The notes: generated by a model from the letters alone, not told the origin. A stretch of DNA of 64,000 bases from Odiellus spinosus (GCA_963920705.1 OY987225.1:17005492-17069491), one strand, 5' to 3'; shown: positions 9,861-23,059, counted from the first letter of the stretch. Numbers and translations: made by a program.

Positions 9861-12800
9861 GACCTCATTATTGTTAAAAATGAAATCGATCAAATTCTGA
9901 TTCAAATTCCTCGTATTGTACCGATTTTATCCATAATTTTTCAACTGTTTCCAAGCTAATTGGACCTGTTAATTTTTCTAAGCCCTTGGATTTTGTATTT
10001 TTAGCGAATCGGAATAAATAAGCTGTTATTCGAAGTACGGTATTTACGCGCGCAGACGTTCTTTAATAATTTTGATGCCTAGGATCATCTAGAATTTCGA
10101 TTTGACCTCCCTTTGATAAAGGTCACGAACACGAGCGTGTCTGATGGCACCAAAAATTCGTGATAAAAATGGGTAGCGAGCTATAGAAGAACTTGACGTT
10201 TCTCAGATCCAATCGTCCTTTCCATCTTAGGAAGTTTTCCCATCTTAAAGCGAGTGTCGGCGCGATCCTTGCCCCTTGAGTTTGCTCCACCGCACGACGC
10301 TTAAAAACTGACTGAATGTGCTGCCATCTATATTTTTCAAGTTTGCAGTAACGGTTTTTTTTTCTAGCAGTCTTGGAAATAAGCCACTTTGTCTCCCCTC
10401 GCGTTTCACCCCCCCCCCCTACTCCCCGAGTAGAGGAATATCGCTAGGGCCCGCTTTTTAGGCCAATGGCGGGACATTAAGGGTTTTTTCTCGAGAACTA
10501 CAGTTTAGTTACGTTTAAACAAAAAAAAAAAAAAAACTCGTTTTGGTTAGTTTGATAAAGCTTCTTTATTACTTACTCCGAAATACAAAATAGTATATGA
10601 TTTAAACAGCCTTAGTAAAAAAAAATCGTCTCTTTATGTCTGCCTTGATTACACAAGCGCCCGAATGTGATGGTGAATAATAGAAATTAGTGGACTAAGT
10701 AATATTATGATATCGAATTTGCTTTTGATTACAATTACCGACCAAAACAAATCGATAATCCGGTAGCGTAATCAGATGTGTTACTTTCTGTGAGGTACAT
10801 TATACCTGCCGAGTCTTAAAACGGCTAAAGCCGGAACCTTAGCGCTATCAGCTAGATTATAAAAGAGCGTTTCAATCGCTAACGAATAAATTGCAGCCCG
10901 GCTACATTGAAAAAAGTTACAATCCCTCTCTGAAATATAAGCAGATGGATTAGTCGAATTATTACGCGTTATTATGTTAAATAAAAACAAACTTGATCAA
11001 TTTCCCGTCTTGAAAATAACGACGATTATATTCAAACCATTTTTTCATGGAAGATAATAATTATAATTTCTAGAAATCTGTATAGGAAAACAAAGGGCAC
11101 AAAGGGTTGTTGCGTATCGTTTTAAATTTTTTAAGAGGGAGCACTAAAACTGCTAAATGTTTACCGCTTAAAATATAATAATAATGTTTTTAATCAAACA
11201 CTAAAAATTTGCGAAATAATTATCAGTTCGTTTTTAATTGCCTTCTGAAATGCTTCCACAAGCTACTGACAGCCCTGGAATAAAGGAAAAGTTGTGTTAG
11301 AGGGCTTTGGATTTTATTATTATCCTTTATTGAAAAATATGTACAGCAGTCACTTTATATTTTAGTATTTTACAAAATAAAACAATTTCACAATTGTGCC
11401 CCCCCCCCCCCAATATGGAGGTGTTAAATGCGCATTTTTGGTGGGCAGTCAAGTGACGTCCTCACATCCCGCACGCGTCTGTATCAGGTCAAATTACAAC
11501 AGGCTAAATTCTAGCCGCCTTAGCACAATTTCTATAATTTTGGATTTTCTTTGACAAGAGACGAAAGGAGGAAAAGATTCGCGATAGTCAGTTTGTTTGG
11601 CCAAATGGGGGAAAATAAAAACGACTCGAGGAATTGGAGGGGAAAGCACAGTTTCAGAGGCTATGAACGACACGAATTATAACTTGTGGCCGCTCTTCAT
11701 GCCCCTTACCCTTACATTATAGAAAAATTGAGCAGGGAAACAACTTTAACTCCCCCCTCTAATGTGTAAACAGGTGTTAAAAAGCGAGTAAGGTGACTAA
11801 GGTCTATTTTCGCCTACTGTTCTATTTTTCCCCCCGCTATAGACATCTTGCGTTTATTTTGACCCCCTCGCCCCTCCAAAGGAGCTAAGCAACCTACAGA
11901 ATCAGACAAGCAAAGGGGGATGAAACATGGGCATGCGATCATCATTCCCCTTTACTGGTCTGATTCAGTGGGTTCCCTGCCCCCTTTTTGAAACTATGCC
12001 TACCCCCTTCTAAACTATTTACATCGCTCTTAGGAGTTTTATATTTTCCATATTTTCTCATGGATATTTTCCTGGCTACATTTCCGACTCCGTTTGGAAA
12101 TGCGCCTGTCTGGGGGAGGGGGGATTGAAAGGGTTTTTGTTACAATTTTATACGCATTTAGGTCAAATCCAAAAATAGTCTAAACGTTTATCCTTGATAA
12201 AATATTTTAAAAACTAATTTTCAATGATATCGGTCCCAATTGTACTTTTAATAATTCAGGGGAATATCTCACTAATCTGAGTTTTTTACACTTCGGGCGG
12301 TTGAAACATTTTCGGTATTTTCAATGAAAATACCGAAAATTCTTCCCAGGAAAGAAATAATTCTTACATGTTTCTGTAGGAAGTAATTTTTCAAGGAAAA
12401 ATATTTTAAGTATTTTTCTACATGATCTATTTCGAAAAATAGCGCCACGAAGTTCACGGCCTAAAATAAATGATAAGTGATGATAAAGATCTCATTTTGG
12501 TTTGGGGATGTCCAAAATAATTTAAGGGCGCTGAGTACCCTGTTAACCCTCATATAAGGGCTGGGAGGAGAGGGGAAATATAAGGTCTGGGAGGAGAGGG
12601 GAAATATAAGGTCTGTTATGACTTCAAAGACAATTGAGGGAGGGACGGTAATGTTTAAAAATCCGTAAGCCACCTGTGCCTTTTCGCCCAGTGGGGGCGG
12701 TGATAAAGCAGAAAAGCGCCCTTCCCCCCAACCGTTCTTGTTGGCTTACTTACTCTTTGCTTTATGCAAGGTTCCAACCATTATGTCCAATTTTAAACCC

Positions 12801-14033
12801 CACCCCTCTTTCTTACCCCAAAAATTACAAAAGGACCATAAAAAGCGTGTCAGATCAGGCTATTGCCCTTATTATCCATGAGAAAATAATCCAAAATGTG
12901 GCCCTTCAAAAAGACATTTGAGAAATCTTATTCCACAACGACAAATTGATGAAAATAGACCTCCCCGATAAAACTCTCTCTATCATAACTTCATTAGTTG
13001 CTGCAAGGTCACATTCCGTTTATTAGAGAGATAATTTTGTGAGGGCGCATGGTCTAAAAAATAGACAAGAAATTACTTTCCCTCATGGGAAGGGGAGAAT
13101 GGGGATTATATGGGTGAGAAAAGTAGGTGAAAATAGACCTTATACTGCTAAAATAACTCTTAAAAGAGACCATGTTATTTTCAAGGCCTCCTCCCCCATT
13201 CTCATTTTATACAAAAGAATAGAGAATATATAAAAAGGGGATTTCACAATCTGACTCAAATGCTTTCTTCAAGGTAAAACCGTTACCCAAATGATGAAAT
13301 TAAACATTCAGTGGGTTAAAATTCCATGACCTTTTCCTTGTTTTTCCTGACCTTTGGCAACCCTGATTATGAATTGATTCAAGATATCTTCAAATAGCCT
13401 ATTCTGATCAAAATGAGTCCCTTTCATTGGCTAGAACACCGGGACTTTATTACCCCTCAAACGATACTACTCTATTTTACGATTTTAAAGGAGTAATTTC
13501 ACAAAATAAGACTTTTAACCTAAAGGGGAGGGATAGGATACTATATTGTACTTGCATGTAGTAGTTTTTCCATGGAAAAGACAAAGCAAAAATGACGATA
13601 TTTTCGTTTCCATGAATCATAAAAATAAATTCGTACTTTTTTGGCTTTGGTATTTAAAATTTTAGATTTGCCGTCAGTTGCAATTACTTAATAATATAGT
13701 TAGAAAATTTATAGACTACCTATACATATGAAAATGTAATTATTTCCAGTATTAGCAACCTGTGTTCCCAAGAGTTACATTACTGTTAATAAAACTGTAA
13801 TATGGCTTTGTGGCTTGGCTCAATGATACTCTGAAGTTTCATTGTATTTCCTCAATGTTTTTTTTTTAGTAGACTGCTGTATTTACAGTATTGTGTTGAT
13901 ATAGATAGCCTATTTGTTTTTGAGATGATAGGGGTCTAAATCACTCATCCAATAAACAGTATGGTTAGATAATAATTATTTATCTATTCTCGGGCCCAAA
14001 GTCATGGAGTTGATTCGAGGTGGCGATGATTCA
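9861..14033. other. Long gene-poor stretch
   Basis: About 4.2 kb without a recognised gene. It holds poly(C) runs near 10408-10420 and 11400-11410, a moderately GC-rich block at 10080-10480, and C-rich stretches at 11700-12130. Short open frames at 10781-10990 (-), 12461-12673 (-) and 13039-13233 (+) have no motifs. Probably intergenic DNA with decayed repeats. Confidence 0.5.
12553..12614. repeat. 26-bp tandem repeat, about 2.4 copies
   Basis: The unit TATAAGGTCTGGGAGGAGAG plus GGGAAA is repeated at 12553, 12579 and, partially, 12605. One base differs in the first copy. Confidence 0.9.
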
Positions 14034-14391
14034 CCCGAAATCGCGAAAGTTTTCCCGAAACCGCGAAAGTTTTCCCGAAACCGCGAAAGTTTTCCCGAAA
14101 CCGCGAAAGTTTTCCCGAAATCGCGAAAGTTTTCCCGAAATCGCGAAAGTTTTCCCGAAATCGCGAAAGTTTTCCCGAAATCGCGAAAGTTTTCCCGAAA
14201 TCGCGAAAGTTTTCCCGAAATCGCGAAAGTTTTCCCGAAATCGCGAAAGTTTTCCCGAAATCGCGAAAGTTTTCCCGAAATCGCGAAAGTTTTCCCGAAA
14301 TCGCGAAAGTTTTCCCGAAATCGTGAAAAAGTTTTCCCGAAATCGCGAAAGTTTTCCCGAAATCGCGGAAGTTTTCCGAAATCGCGAAAGT
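14034..14391. repeat. 20-bp minisatellite, about 18 copies
   Basis: Tandem unit TCGCGAAAGTTTTCCCGAAA, with a few units reading CCGCGAAA near the left end. The last copies carry small indels. The unit contains self-complementary cores (TTCGCGAA-like across the junction, TTTCCCGAAA imperfect). Open frames reading KVFPKSRKFSRNRESF arise because three units make 60 bases without stops; there is no other sign of coding. Confidence 0.96.
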
Positions 14392-17300
14392 TACAGTATC
14401 ACTTTAATTTTGGAGTATAAAGGCCTGCTAATGAATCTTTTAGTTTTGAATTTCACAGCAATATTCCAGATTGATTTTCAAACCAATAATTAAGTTAATG
14501 ACGAATAAAAATTAAAAATAAGATATTAATTTGCTCTTTTGGTTAGTTAGTGTTTTTTTTTTACAGAATAGTTTGGTAGTAAACTGTTCTTTGTTAATCT
14601 AATATTCCAATTGATCTATATCAAAATACATTGGAAATAGAATGAGAAAAGTTTTACTCTCAAATTGGCAAAACAATTAAAACTTTACAAGAAAATTCAT
14701 AATAGCTGTCGAGCCTTGAGGAGAATTTTGCCTTTTTATCGTTGTTGCTAATGCGGGAAATAATTTTCTACTTTAGTTAATTTTTATCTACTCTCTTAAA
14801 AACAACATTATAAATCATTTGATTACGTAATTGGAACAAGGTAACAAAAAATATAAAGAGACCTATTTTGTGAGATTACTCCTTCAAAATCTTAAATGAG
14901 CAGCAATAACTGTTCTAGTAATTCGAAAAGAATTATTACCAATTTTATTGGCCAGATTTATTTTCGTCAATCTTTATTTATAAAGGCGTATTCTGTAATA
15001 TTATAATTTGTTTATATCTTAAGATTACATACCTTTATTACTAGCCTTTTTTAATAAAATTCTGAGAAAGATAGTAGAGATTCAGGAACTCTAGGGTCAA
15101 AATTTCAAAATTTTCCAAAACAATTTATAAGCCTAACAAATTCTTGGACTTTGAAGAAATCCTGGCTCCCGCCAAAGACTCTATGGGAATAAATTAGCAG
15201 AATCATTAATTAAATTATATTTAAATAAACATTAAAATACTTAAAATTACTTGAAAGAAGTAAAAACATTTTGATTTTCATGCTAAACTGCCTCGGCCCT
15301 CGTAAACCAAACTCCGGCGAAGGCTGCCTGCCGCGGCGGCGCGGAAACTCGGAGGCTGAAGTCGGCTAAGGCCCCTACCGCCCAAGTTTCAAGTTTTTAG
15401 AACATGGCCTACATATTAATAATCCTGACCACCATTCATTCAAAAGATTCTGCAAAATTTATTTGATTAGTATTTATATTGTTAATATATAGTTTAAATA
15501 TAATTTAGAAACTTACAAACAATTCGAATTTCATTCGTGGTATCGTAGCCGCGTAATAAGAGCGCCGCTGCCAGACCGATTTCAAAAGTAAAACTTAAAA
15601 CGGAAAGAGAGAAACAGCCGGTACAGCTGAGCTACCAAGACAGACGCGAGAAAACATGGACTGTTCAGCGAGACGCGTTAGCAGGCTACTGTTTTCATTA
15701 TGTTGTATGTCCCAGTTGAAGCCCCAGTCTAAGTTTTTGTATACACGTGACACATTTTATCCAATCATGGGACTTAGATGAAAAGGTCCATTTTTCAAAT
15801 TTACAAAAAAATTACTACATCTAGCGGTTGAAATCGTAACTAAATCGAGCAGACGCTCGCTTTAAACCCTCTATTCGAGCTGCAGAAATTCTTCTCTTCC
15901 CTTTTCTCGACGAATCGCCAGATAATCGGAAACATGATTTAAGGGAAAGGATAATGGACCTTATACCCAGGACTACGGAGAACGTCATTATCCTTGAACT
16001 CGTTAAGGCTGCTTTTCCGCCAAAAGTTACCGATTTAAAACACTAGATGGCGCTCTACATCGAACAGGGGATGCCTTTTTTGTTTGGATATCGAGAAGAA
16101 GAAAACACCTGACGGTCGGAACGCACGCCACACAAATGGGTCTTATCTATTGTAAAGAAAGGGTCTGAGTTCCCCTTTCTAAGCGGGAGAAAATATTTTC
16201 TCCATTTTGGAAACACCGTCTACCTCTGGCGGTTTTCATTCGGAACTAGGACTCTGGGTTAACTCAATCGAGAAATTAGAAGGGTGTATTTCATCCTACG
16301 GATATTTAAAATTAATCAAGTGTAATTTTATATTAACATCTAAAAAAAAAAAAGGTGTGATTTCGCTCTATGATTTGAGATTATTTTTACGATGATGCAG
16401 TATTTAGATATAAAATTACAGGCCAATAACTTGAACGTCAATTTTTCACAAAAGTTAAATTTTGACTTTTAAACCTATATATTTTTAAAAATAATAAAGA
16501 TAAAAGAATCAAAAAGTACTCAAATCATACGTACAAATGTTTTGAACAAAATGCCACATTTCGCAGCCCAATCGGTTTGCTAGTTCTACAAAACGGTAGG
16601 ATGAAAGGGAGTCATGTAAGGCCAAATCTTTATTGACTTTGGATAATTATAACTAATGATCCCGATATGTCATAAGAAAAAATCTAGTACCAATACATTA
16701 AGCAGACATTTTTCTATAATATTTGAAAGCCTGGTATTTCTAACTATAATAAACTGTATAAAAAGTTGATATAACCAAAGCACAAAAACGACGTTTTAAG
16801 GGAAGAAGAGCCTTAAGCAAAGCTTCAATTCGTAAATATTGCAGTTTGTAATAGAATTATAGCTTTCCTAATACCTCCATAAATTTTTCTTTTAGAATTT
16901 TGGATCAGGTATAATTAAGCCTAGTTGCCGCGACCTGGCTTTAATAAGATATACTGTTCTATATGTTAGTAATTGTATAATAAAAATTAAAATTAAAAAT
17001 GGAGTCACAAACCCTTTAGAACATGTTGATAAAAAGGTTCATTAAAAGGTGCTGGTCAACATTATTTCTCGTAATAACTTCAGAATCTCGAGAGACTTCA
17101 TCTAAAATGGTTTTTATGATCATCACGTTCATAATTTCATTAAATTTTACGTATTACGGGTAGGCTTTTGCTGCCTGAATGATAACTTATATTTTCTCCT
17201 TCATTGTCCGACCCTGGTTTCAGCCACTCATTTCTAGGTAAATAATGGTAGATTGGAAAAATATAAGGTGCCTGCTTCAAAAATATTATGTTACGATTTT

Positions 17301-17859
17301 TTTGGAAAATCTTTAAAAATATTGTAGTGAACTAATACAGTAGTTTCAAAAGTATTCTATAACCTTTTTTAATGTCTGTCCCTTTGCAGGTTTGATCCCA
17401 ATGAAGTAATTATCCTTTTTTTAAATTTTGTACTTTAAATTTAATATTTCAAAATATTCTTCGTTCTATAAAAATCAATATTGAAGCTGATCGCTCGAAT
17501 CTGTTAAGTATCACTCGTGTAAGATAAAATTGGACGTTTTAGAGCAAATGCAGGGTAAAAAATTAATTCAAAAACAAGTTAAAGGAGGGTAACTCTAATA
17601 GTTTCCACACAAAAAGTAGGGTACCCTTTTCCAGAAAAAGGTTTTAGGGAAAAAAATCTTTAAAAATGTAGAATTGACTAAAAATTTGTCGACTGCAGAG
17701 GCTTGAATATCATTGAAAAACTTTCTCTAGCTTTAAAAGTAGCTAACGAAGCGAACCGGATTCAATGAATGCCCAAAGGATTTTTTTTTTATCAAATTTG
17801 ATTTTTTCATTTATTTTGAAACTGACAATCCTTTTAGATAGTTAAATTTTTTTGGAAAA
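14392..17859. other. Gene-poor stretch with a GC-rich block
   Basis: AT-rich except for about 15290-15390 and 15530-16240, which are more GC-rich. On the + strand a 69-codon open stretch ending at a TAG near 16045 reads RAAEILLFPFLDESPDN and LRERIMDLIPRTTENV; it looks protein-like but I cannot assign it and see no convincing splice context. No other gene, RNA or array recognised. Confidence 0.4.
16040..16053 (+). promoter_or_regulatory. CTCF-like binding motif
   Basis: ACACTAGATGGCGC matches 13 of 14 positions of the commonly used CTCF core consensus CCASYAGRKGGCRS. It sits in a locally GC-rich block. A single motif match is weak evidence on its own. Confidence 0.35.
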
Positions 17860-19350
17860 ACTTATATTATTCTAGTATTATTTTAGTATCTGTTCTAGTA
17901 TTCTATTTATATTCTAGTATTCTATTTTATTATAGTATTCTTTTTTATTCTAGTATTTTATTTTTATTCTAGCATTCTATTTTTTTCTAGTAGTCTAATT
18001 TTACTCTAGTAATATTTTAGTATATTTCTAGTATCAATCTAGATTTTTAGTATTATTATTCTAGTATACTAGGATCATTCTAGTATTCTAGTATTCTTGT
18101 ATTCTAATATTATTTTAGTATCTTTCAAGCATTACTATTCTAGTATTCTTGTATTATTCTAATATTATTCTAGTATCATTCAAGCATTATTATAATCTAG
18201 TATCATTCAAGCATTATTATAATCTAGTATCATTCAAGCATTATTATAATCTAGTATCATTCAAGCATTATTATAATCTAGTATCATTCAAGCATTATTA
18301 TAATCTAGTATCATTCAAGCATTATTATAATCTAGTATCATTCAAGCATTATTATAATCTAGTATCATTCAAGCATTATTATAATCTAGTATCATTCAAG
18401 CATTATTATAATCTAGTATCATTCAAGCATTATTATAATCTAGTATCATTCAAGCATTATTATAATCTAGTATCATTCAAGCATTATTATAATCTAGTAT
18501 CATTCAAGCATTATTATAATCTAGTATCATTCAAGCATTATTATAATCTAGTATCATTCAAGCATTATTATAATCTAGTATCATTCAAGCATTATTATAA
18601 TCTAGTATCATTCAAGCATTATTATAATCTAGTATCATTCAAGCATTATTATAATCTAGTATCATTCAAGCATTATTATAATCTAGTATCATTCAAGCAT
18701 TATTATAATCTAGTATCATTCAAGCATTATTATAATCTAGTATCATTCAAGCATTATTATAATCTAGTATCATTCAAGCATTATTATAATCTAGTATCAT
18801 TCAAGCATTATTATAATCTAGTATCATTCAAGCATTATTATAATCTAGTATCATTCAAGCATTATTATAATCTAGTATCATTCAAGCATTATTATAATCT
18901 AGTATCATTCAAGCATTATTATAATCTAGTATCATTCAAGCATTATTATAATCTAGTATCATTCAAGCATTATTATAATCTAGTATCATTCAAGCATTAT
19001 TATAATCTAGTATCATTCAAGCATTATTATAATCTAGTATCATTCAAGCATTATTATTCTAGCATCTATTCTAGTAATATATTTTTATTCGGGTATTCTA
19101 GTATCCTAGTATTATATTTTATTTTAGTATCATTCTAGTGTTATTCTAGTATTATTCTAGTATTATTCTAGTATTATTCTAGTATCTATTTTTATTCTAG
19201 TACCTATTTTTATTCTAGCATCTATTTTTATTCTAGTATTCTATTTTATTTTAGTATCATTCTAGTGTTATTCTAGTAATATTCTAGTATTATATTTTTA
19301 GTATGTATTTTAGTGTTCTATTTTTATTCTAGTATCTTTCTAGTATTCGA
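17860..19350. repeat. TATTCTAG-rich degenerate repeat zone
   Basis: Both sides of the 27-bp satellite consist of degenerate units of about 11-13 bp with the core TTCTAGTATT. They occupy roughly 17860-18170 and 19058-19350. The 27-bp unit itself is made of the same material, so it seems to have grown out of this array. Confidence 0.85.
18170..19057. repeat. 27-bp satellite, about 33 near-identical copies
   Basis: Unit of 27 bp, starting CTAGTATCATTCAAGCATTA and ending TTATAAT, repeated about 33 times with essentially no visible variation. Because 27 is a multiple of 3 and the unit has no stop in one frame, it yields a 329-codon open frame of repeated LVSFKHYYN. The uniformity points to recent amplification or active homogenisation, not to a protein. 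Confidence 0.97.
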
Positions 19351-19382
19351 ATTTACATTTGTCATTTTACAATAATAAAAAA

Positions 19383-19448
19383 TAGCTTGCTGTGGGATTC
19401 GAACTCAGGGTGTTCCACGACCTAACACTCTACCACGAACTCACGAAT
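19383..19448 (-). pseudogene. tRNA-like sequence (SINE head or tRNA pseudogene)
   Basis: On the minus strand an A-box-like GTGGTAGAGTGTT is followed about 30 bases later by AGTTCGAATCCCAC, a good B-box match (GGTTCGANNCC type). Flanks pair poorly and no complete cloverleaf is evident. A degenerate second copy follows at 19488-19560, so a tRNA-derived repeat is likelier than a functional tRNA. Confidence 0.5.
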
Positions 19449-19487
19449 ACATTAATATTTCTTTACACTTTATAATAAGAAAACTGC

Positions 19488-19560
19488 TTGCTGCGGAGTC
19501 TGATATCGAGATCCACTGCACCGCGACCCAACACTCTGTCTCGATGACAAGAATTATATC
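19488..19560 (-). pseudogene. Second, more degenerate tRNA-like copy
   Basis: Minus strand reads ACAGAGTGTTGGGTCGCGGT and ends GACTCCGCAGCAAGC, parallel to the copy at 19383-19448 (AGAGTGTTAGGTCGTGG and CCCACAGCAAGC). The B box is lost. Confidence 0.45.
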
Positions 19561-20407
19561 CTGAATAGAAAAAAATATATTTTAGTTTTATCTCGAATAG
19601 CACAAAAAGATGTAATATCACAATTTTAGCTCGTATGTTTTTTGTTAAGTAACAGTTTTACAAATATATAGTTATATATGAAGAAGATGTAAAATTTAAG
19701 ATATAAGATTTTATTCTAAAAATGAAGAAAGCGATGATTGGATTAAGTCTGGATAAGTGTTTGCTTTTTAACAGCAGCGCTGACATGTTTATAAAAGGGA
19801 ATCTGTTCAAACCCTCTAACGAAAGCTTCTGAACAAACAGTCCAGGAGGCTCTGAATAAAGACACTACGCATTCTGTATAATTATCAAGTACTGAAAACT
19901 CAATGTGAAAAGTGACGGACTAGCTTTCAATATTTTCTCCTATCCAACTCACAATCTGTCCTCTTCAGTGTTTGCTCGCCCTAGCCATAGTCAAGTGTGT
20001 CAAAAAATAGAAATAAACCTCTACAAGTTTTATTATACGAAGTTTTTTTAGTTTCTTCGTGTACCTTTCACATTATATAATAGTGACGGCCAACTACGTG
20101 CGCCGTTAAATTAAAACTTAAACTTTATTAATAATTTTAAGGTGTTGAGAGTAAATTTAGATGAGAAAACAAAAAAGAAAATATTGATTAAAATATATAG
20201 TATGGCGGCTTTTCTCGCTGTATTGGATATGTATTCTATTCAAAATAAATTGGGATATCTTTACCGTACGTTGAAGGCATCTAATAATTGTGAAAAAATC
20301 TCGAAAACGTGTTTTGACATCGTGATTGCGAAAATAAATTCGAAAGCCGTTCCATTTTTAGCTCATAAATTGCCTTTAAGATTTTATAAATGTTTGTGAG
20401 ACTTAAC
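19561..20407. other. Spacer with one unassigned small open frame
   Basis: AT-rich. An 85-codon open frame at 20142-20399 (+) is Lys- and Ile-rich with no recognised motif and begins at an alternative codon. I do not support it as a gene. Confidence 0.3.
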
Positions 20408-20965
20408 TAGAGCTCGGAATTCGTATAACTTTTTTTAACTGAATAAGATCATCGTGAATGTCAATATGAAATTATCCATTCGCGAAAAAATGTCCTTTTC
20501 TTACTCGAGTTAACGAATAACTGAATTTAAGGCAAACTTTTTATTTGTACTCATTGTTATAGGAAATTGATACATTATTAGAGTTATTCAATCGCCGATA
20601 ATAAAAATTTAAACCCAAATTGAGGTATTAAAGCTAGAACGTAGGCATTAGTCGGTTCCTTTCAATTCAGATAAAAATATATTATATTTCTCTCTACACG
20701 GACTTCGATAAACGTGATATTTTTATCTTCGCATTATCCGTGCGAATAAACGTGTAATTTGGTTTATTATTCAAGCTTAAAGTTATATCTTCGGATAATT
20801 CGCATCCATTTGATACGCGTCTGTTCATATAATTTGTGTGTTTTTATACTAACAAACAATTTATCTGAGATTAAAATATCCGAAAAAAGGCTAGTTATCA
20901 ATGGATATCCTAAATTATTCATAATGGATTACCACGCAATGTCGTGTTTTCTGGTATGCCCGCTA
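20408..20965 (+). mobile_element. Dispersed repeat family A, long copy
   Basis: Begins AGCTCGGAATTCGTATAA, includes AGGCAAACTTTTTATTTGTA, GGTTCCTTTCAATTCAGAT and ATATTTTTATCTTCG, and ends CTAGTTATCAATGGATATCC. Closely related copies lie at 62952-63450 (same strand) and 21672-22120 and 61840-62230 (opposite strand). About 0.5 kb, no coding capacity. The terminal GAGCTCGGAAT motif occurs inverted at the other end in some copies, so it is probably a TIR element. Confidence 0.75.
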
Positions 20966-21671
20966 TCTTTTTTTTTTTTTTTTTTTTCATTTCTAATAAC
21001 TCCACCTATTGGTAAATGCTTATCTAATATAAGCTTGAGTTTTCGTTAGAATTGTGGAACTATCATTAACCCGAAAATATGCTTAGCGCGTCGTCTTATC
21101 CGCAAAAGAGCACGCAAAATCCATAATATCTTTCGGACTATTTTGTTAAACCTTTTGTTTGTATCTATTACTATATAGGACTGATGAATTTTAGGAATGT
21201 AAATTCCACTAGGAATTATATGGTGAAGAGATGCGGAAGGATCCACTTTCCACAACACAAATATTGATATTTTTATTCATTAAAATATTCTCTCGTTGTT
21301 ATGCTTTCTGGCCAAGCTTTCACATACTTTAGCTTATGAGGGAAGGAATTCTAATTTCCATTACAAGACTCCAAGTGGCTATAGTTTCCTCAAGTAAATA
21401 CCGTGGGGTTCTCATTCTTAGCCCAGAATATTTTTCATAATTTATATTTCAAGTAGAGAGGAACATTTTAACAAGTTTAATTATCAGCATTAATTCGGTA
21501 ATTCACTTAACTCTCGCTCTCTATGGCGCTATCGACTTTGGCAATTCTAAATTCTAGGTTATTGTTCAATTTATTTTAAGGTGTACATATCAAACAGGAA
21601 TATCGTCCTTACATGCTGGAATGTTTTTCGTAATCAACAGTAATGTGAATACGTAATACATATCAGTAATA

Positions 21672-22120
21672 ACTAAGCTCGGAATCGGATTGTGTTTTTT
21701 CAGACATTTTAATCTCGGATTTGTTAATTTAAAACCACTCATTATATAAACAGACATGCGAAGATAAAAATATGACTTTTATCGAAATCCGTGTAGAATG
21801 AAATAAAATAATTAAAATTTAATCAAAATTGAAAGGAACCGAATTAATGTCAGCATTCTAGCTTCGAGATCTCAATTTGGGTTAAAATCAGCGAAGAAAC
21901 TCGAGTTTCAAATCTTATTGGCGAATGAATAACTCGTATAACGAATCAATTTCCTGTAACAATGAGTACGAATAAAATTTATGCCTTACATTCGGATACG
22001 TTAACTCGAATAAGAAATGGATATTTTTTCGCGAAACGGATTATACTTAAATTTAACACTATAAATATTTTTCGCTTAAGCTTATCGTCTTTTTCCAATA
22101 ATATTTCTCCAAAAAGAAAA
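21672..22120 (-). mobile_element. Dispersed repeat family A, inverted copy
   Basis: Starts AGCTCGGAATCGGATTGTG on the + strand and runs as the reverse complement of the 20408 copy (landmarks CGAAGATAAAAATATGAC, TTGAAAGGAACCGA, GAGTACGAATAAAATTTATG). Followed by a run of about 30 A residues at 22119-22141. Forms a large inverted pair with the 20408 copy. Confidence 0.75.
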
Positions 22121-22794
22121 AAAAAAAAAAAAAAAAAAAAACGAACTAAGATTTAGTTTCTGGTTTTTATTACTTCTATAATCGAAACTTATTTCCACGC
22201 TTAAGGTATATGATTATATCTAGTTACTATGGTCAATACTTGATAACTTTTCAGAAGTCACTTCTTGGCGGAAAAACTTCTCGCGTTCGACCGTTCAATA
22301 GTCACAGGAGCCACTAGAGGATTAACCTAATCCCCGGTGGACTTGCCTAGCAGAAAAAAGGGGGAAGCCGAGATGGGGATTAGAGAAGATTTCCGCTTAG
22401 GGTAAACTTCTCCCCTTCAGGAACGACGATAGGGAAACCGGAACCGTTATCCAATTTCCCAGCTCGGGTCAACAACAAGGAGTACACCCGTTGCTGATTC
22501 AAGGATCTATTTAAGGCTTCGAGTCTCGAGCTATTTCCAAAGAAAGACGCGGTTATTTGATTCCGTACAAAAAACAAATATATAAGCAGTGACACAGGAT
22601 TGGCCTTTAGTTAATCTATTTGGGCTTTTCCAAACTAAACTTTTCTTATTCGACTTCCTAACTTATATAGTCGACAGAAATAAGCCCATTTCATTTTTTT
22701 ATCAAGCCAAGAGCATAAAATATTATTACCTACGATTTTAATGTATAAATGTGGAAATTTAAACGAATATATAAAAAATATATTTCTTTATGTA
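22121..22794. other. Poly(A) run and a GC-richer block, no gene recognised
   Basis: 22121-22141 is nearly pure A. 22290-22540 is more GC-rich than its surroundings; the minus strand has a 71-codon open frame (22380-22595) with no recognised motif. Possibly the remains of a retroelement. Confidence 0.35.
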
Positions 22795-22850
22795 TAGAGC
22801 TCGGAATCGGATAATGAATATATCCATTGATAACTAGGCTTTACTTCTAA
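22795..22850 (+). mobile_element. Family A terminal fragment
   Basis: AGAGCTCGGAATCGGATAATG followed by ATCCATTGATAACTAGGC, the terminal module of family A, without the body. Confidence 0.65.
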
Positions 22851-23059
22851 TATTTTAAGCTAGAATAAATTAAAAGCACAAAACTTTTAAGCTTGATTAA
22901 TAAACAAATTACGTGTTTATTCAAAAGTGTCTAGTCCCCCCACACACACGGGTGTGGGATGGAAGCAACTATGTAACAAAAGAACCACTTACTAAAAATT
23001 CCAAAAACATTCTAAGGGGTACCCCTCACTAAAAATTATAAAAAAAAGTAGACTTACCC

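Noticed and set aside
14004-14493. KVFPKSRKFSRNRESF repeat protein
   Set aside because: Translation of the 20-bp minisatellite in two frames at once.
15842-16045. Exon encoding FPFLDESPDNRKHDLRERIM on the + strand
   Set aside because: Protein-like composition, but no family, no clear acceptor or donor and a stop at its end; too weak to call.
18149-19138. 329-codon open frame with repeated LVSFKHYYN
   Set aside because: Direct translation of a stop-free 27-bp satellite; begins and ends in the array.
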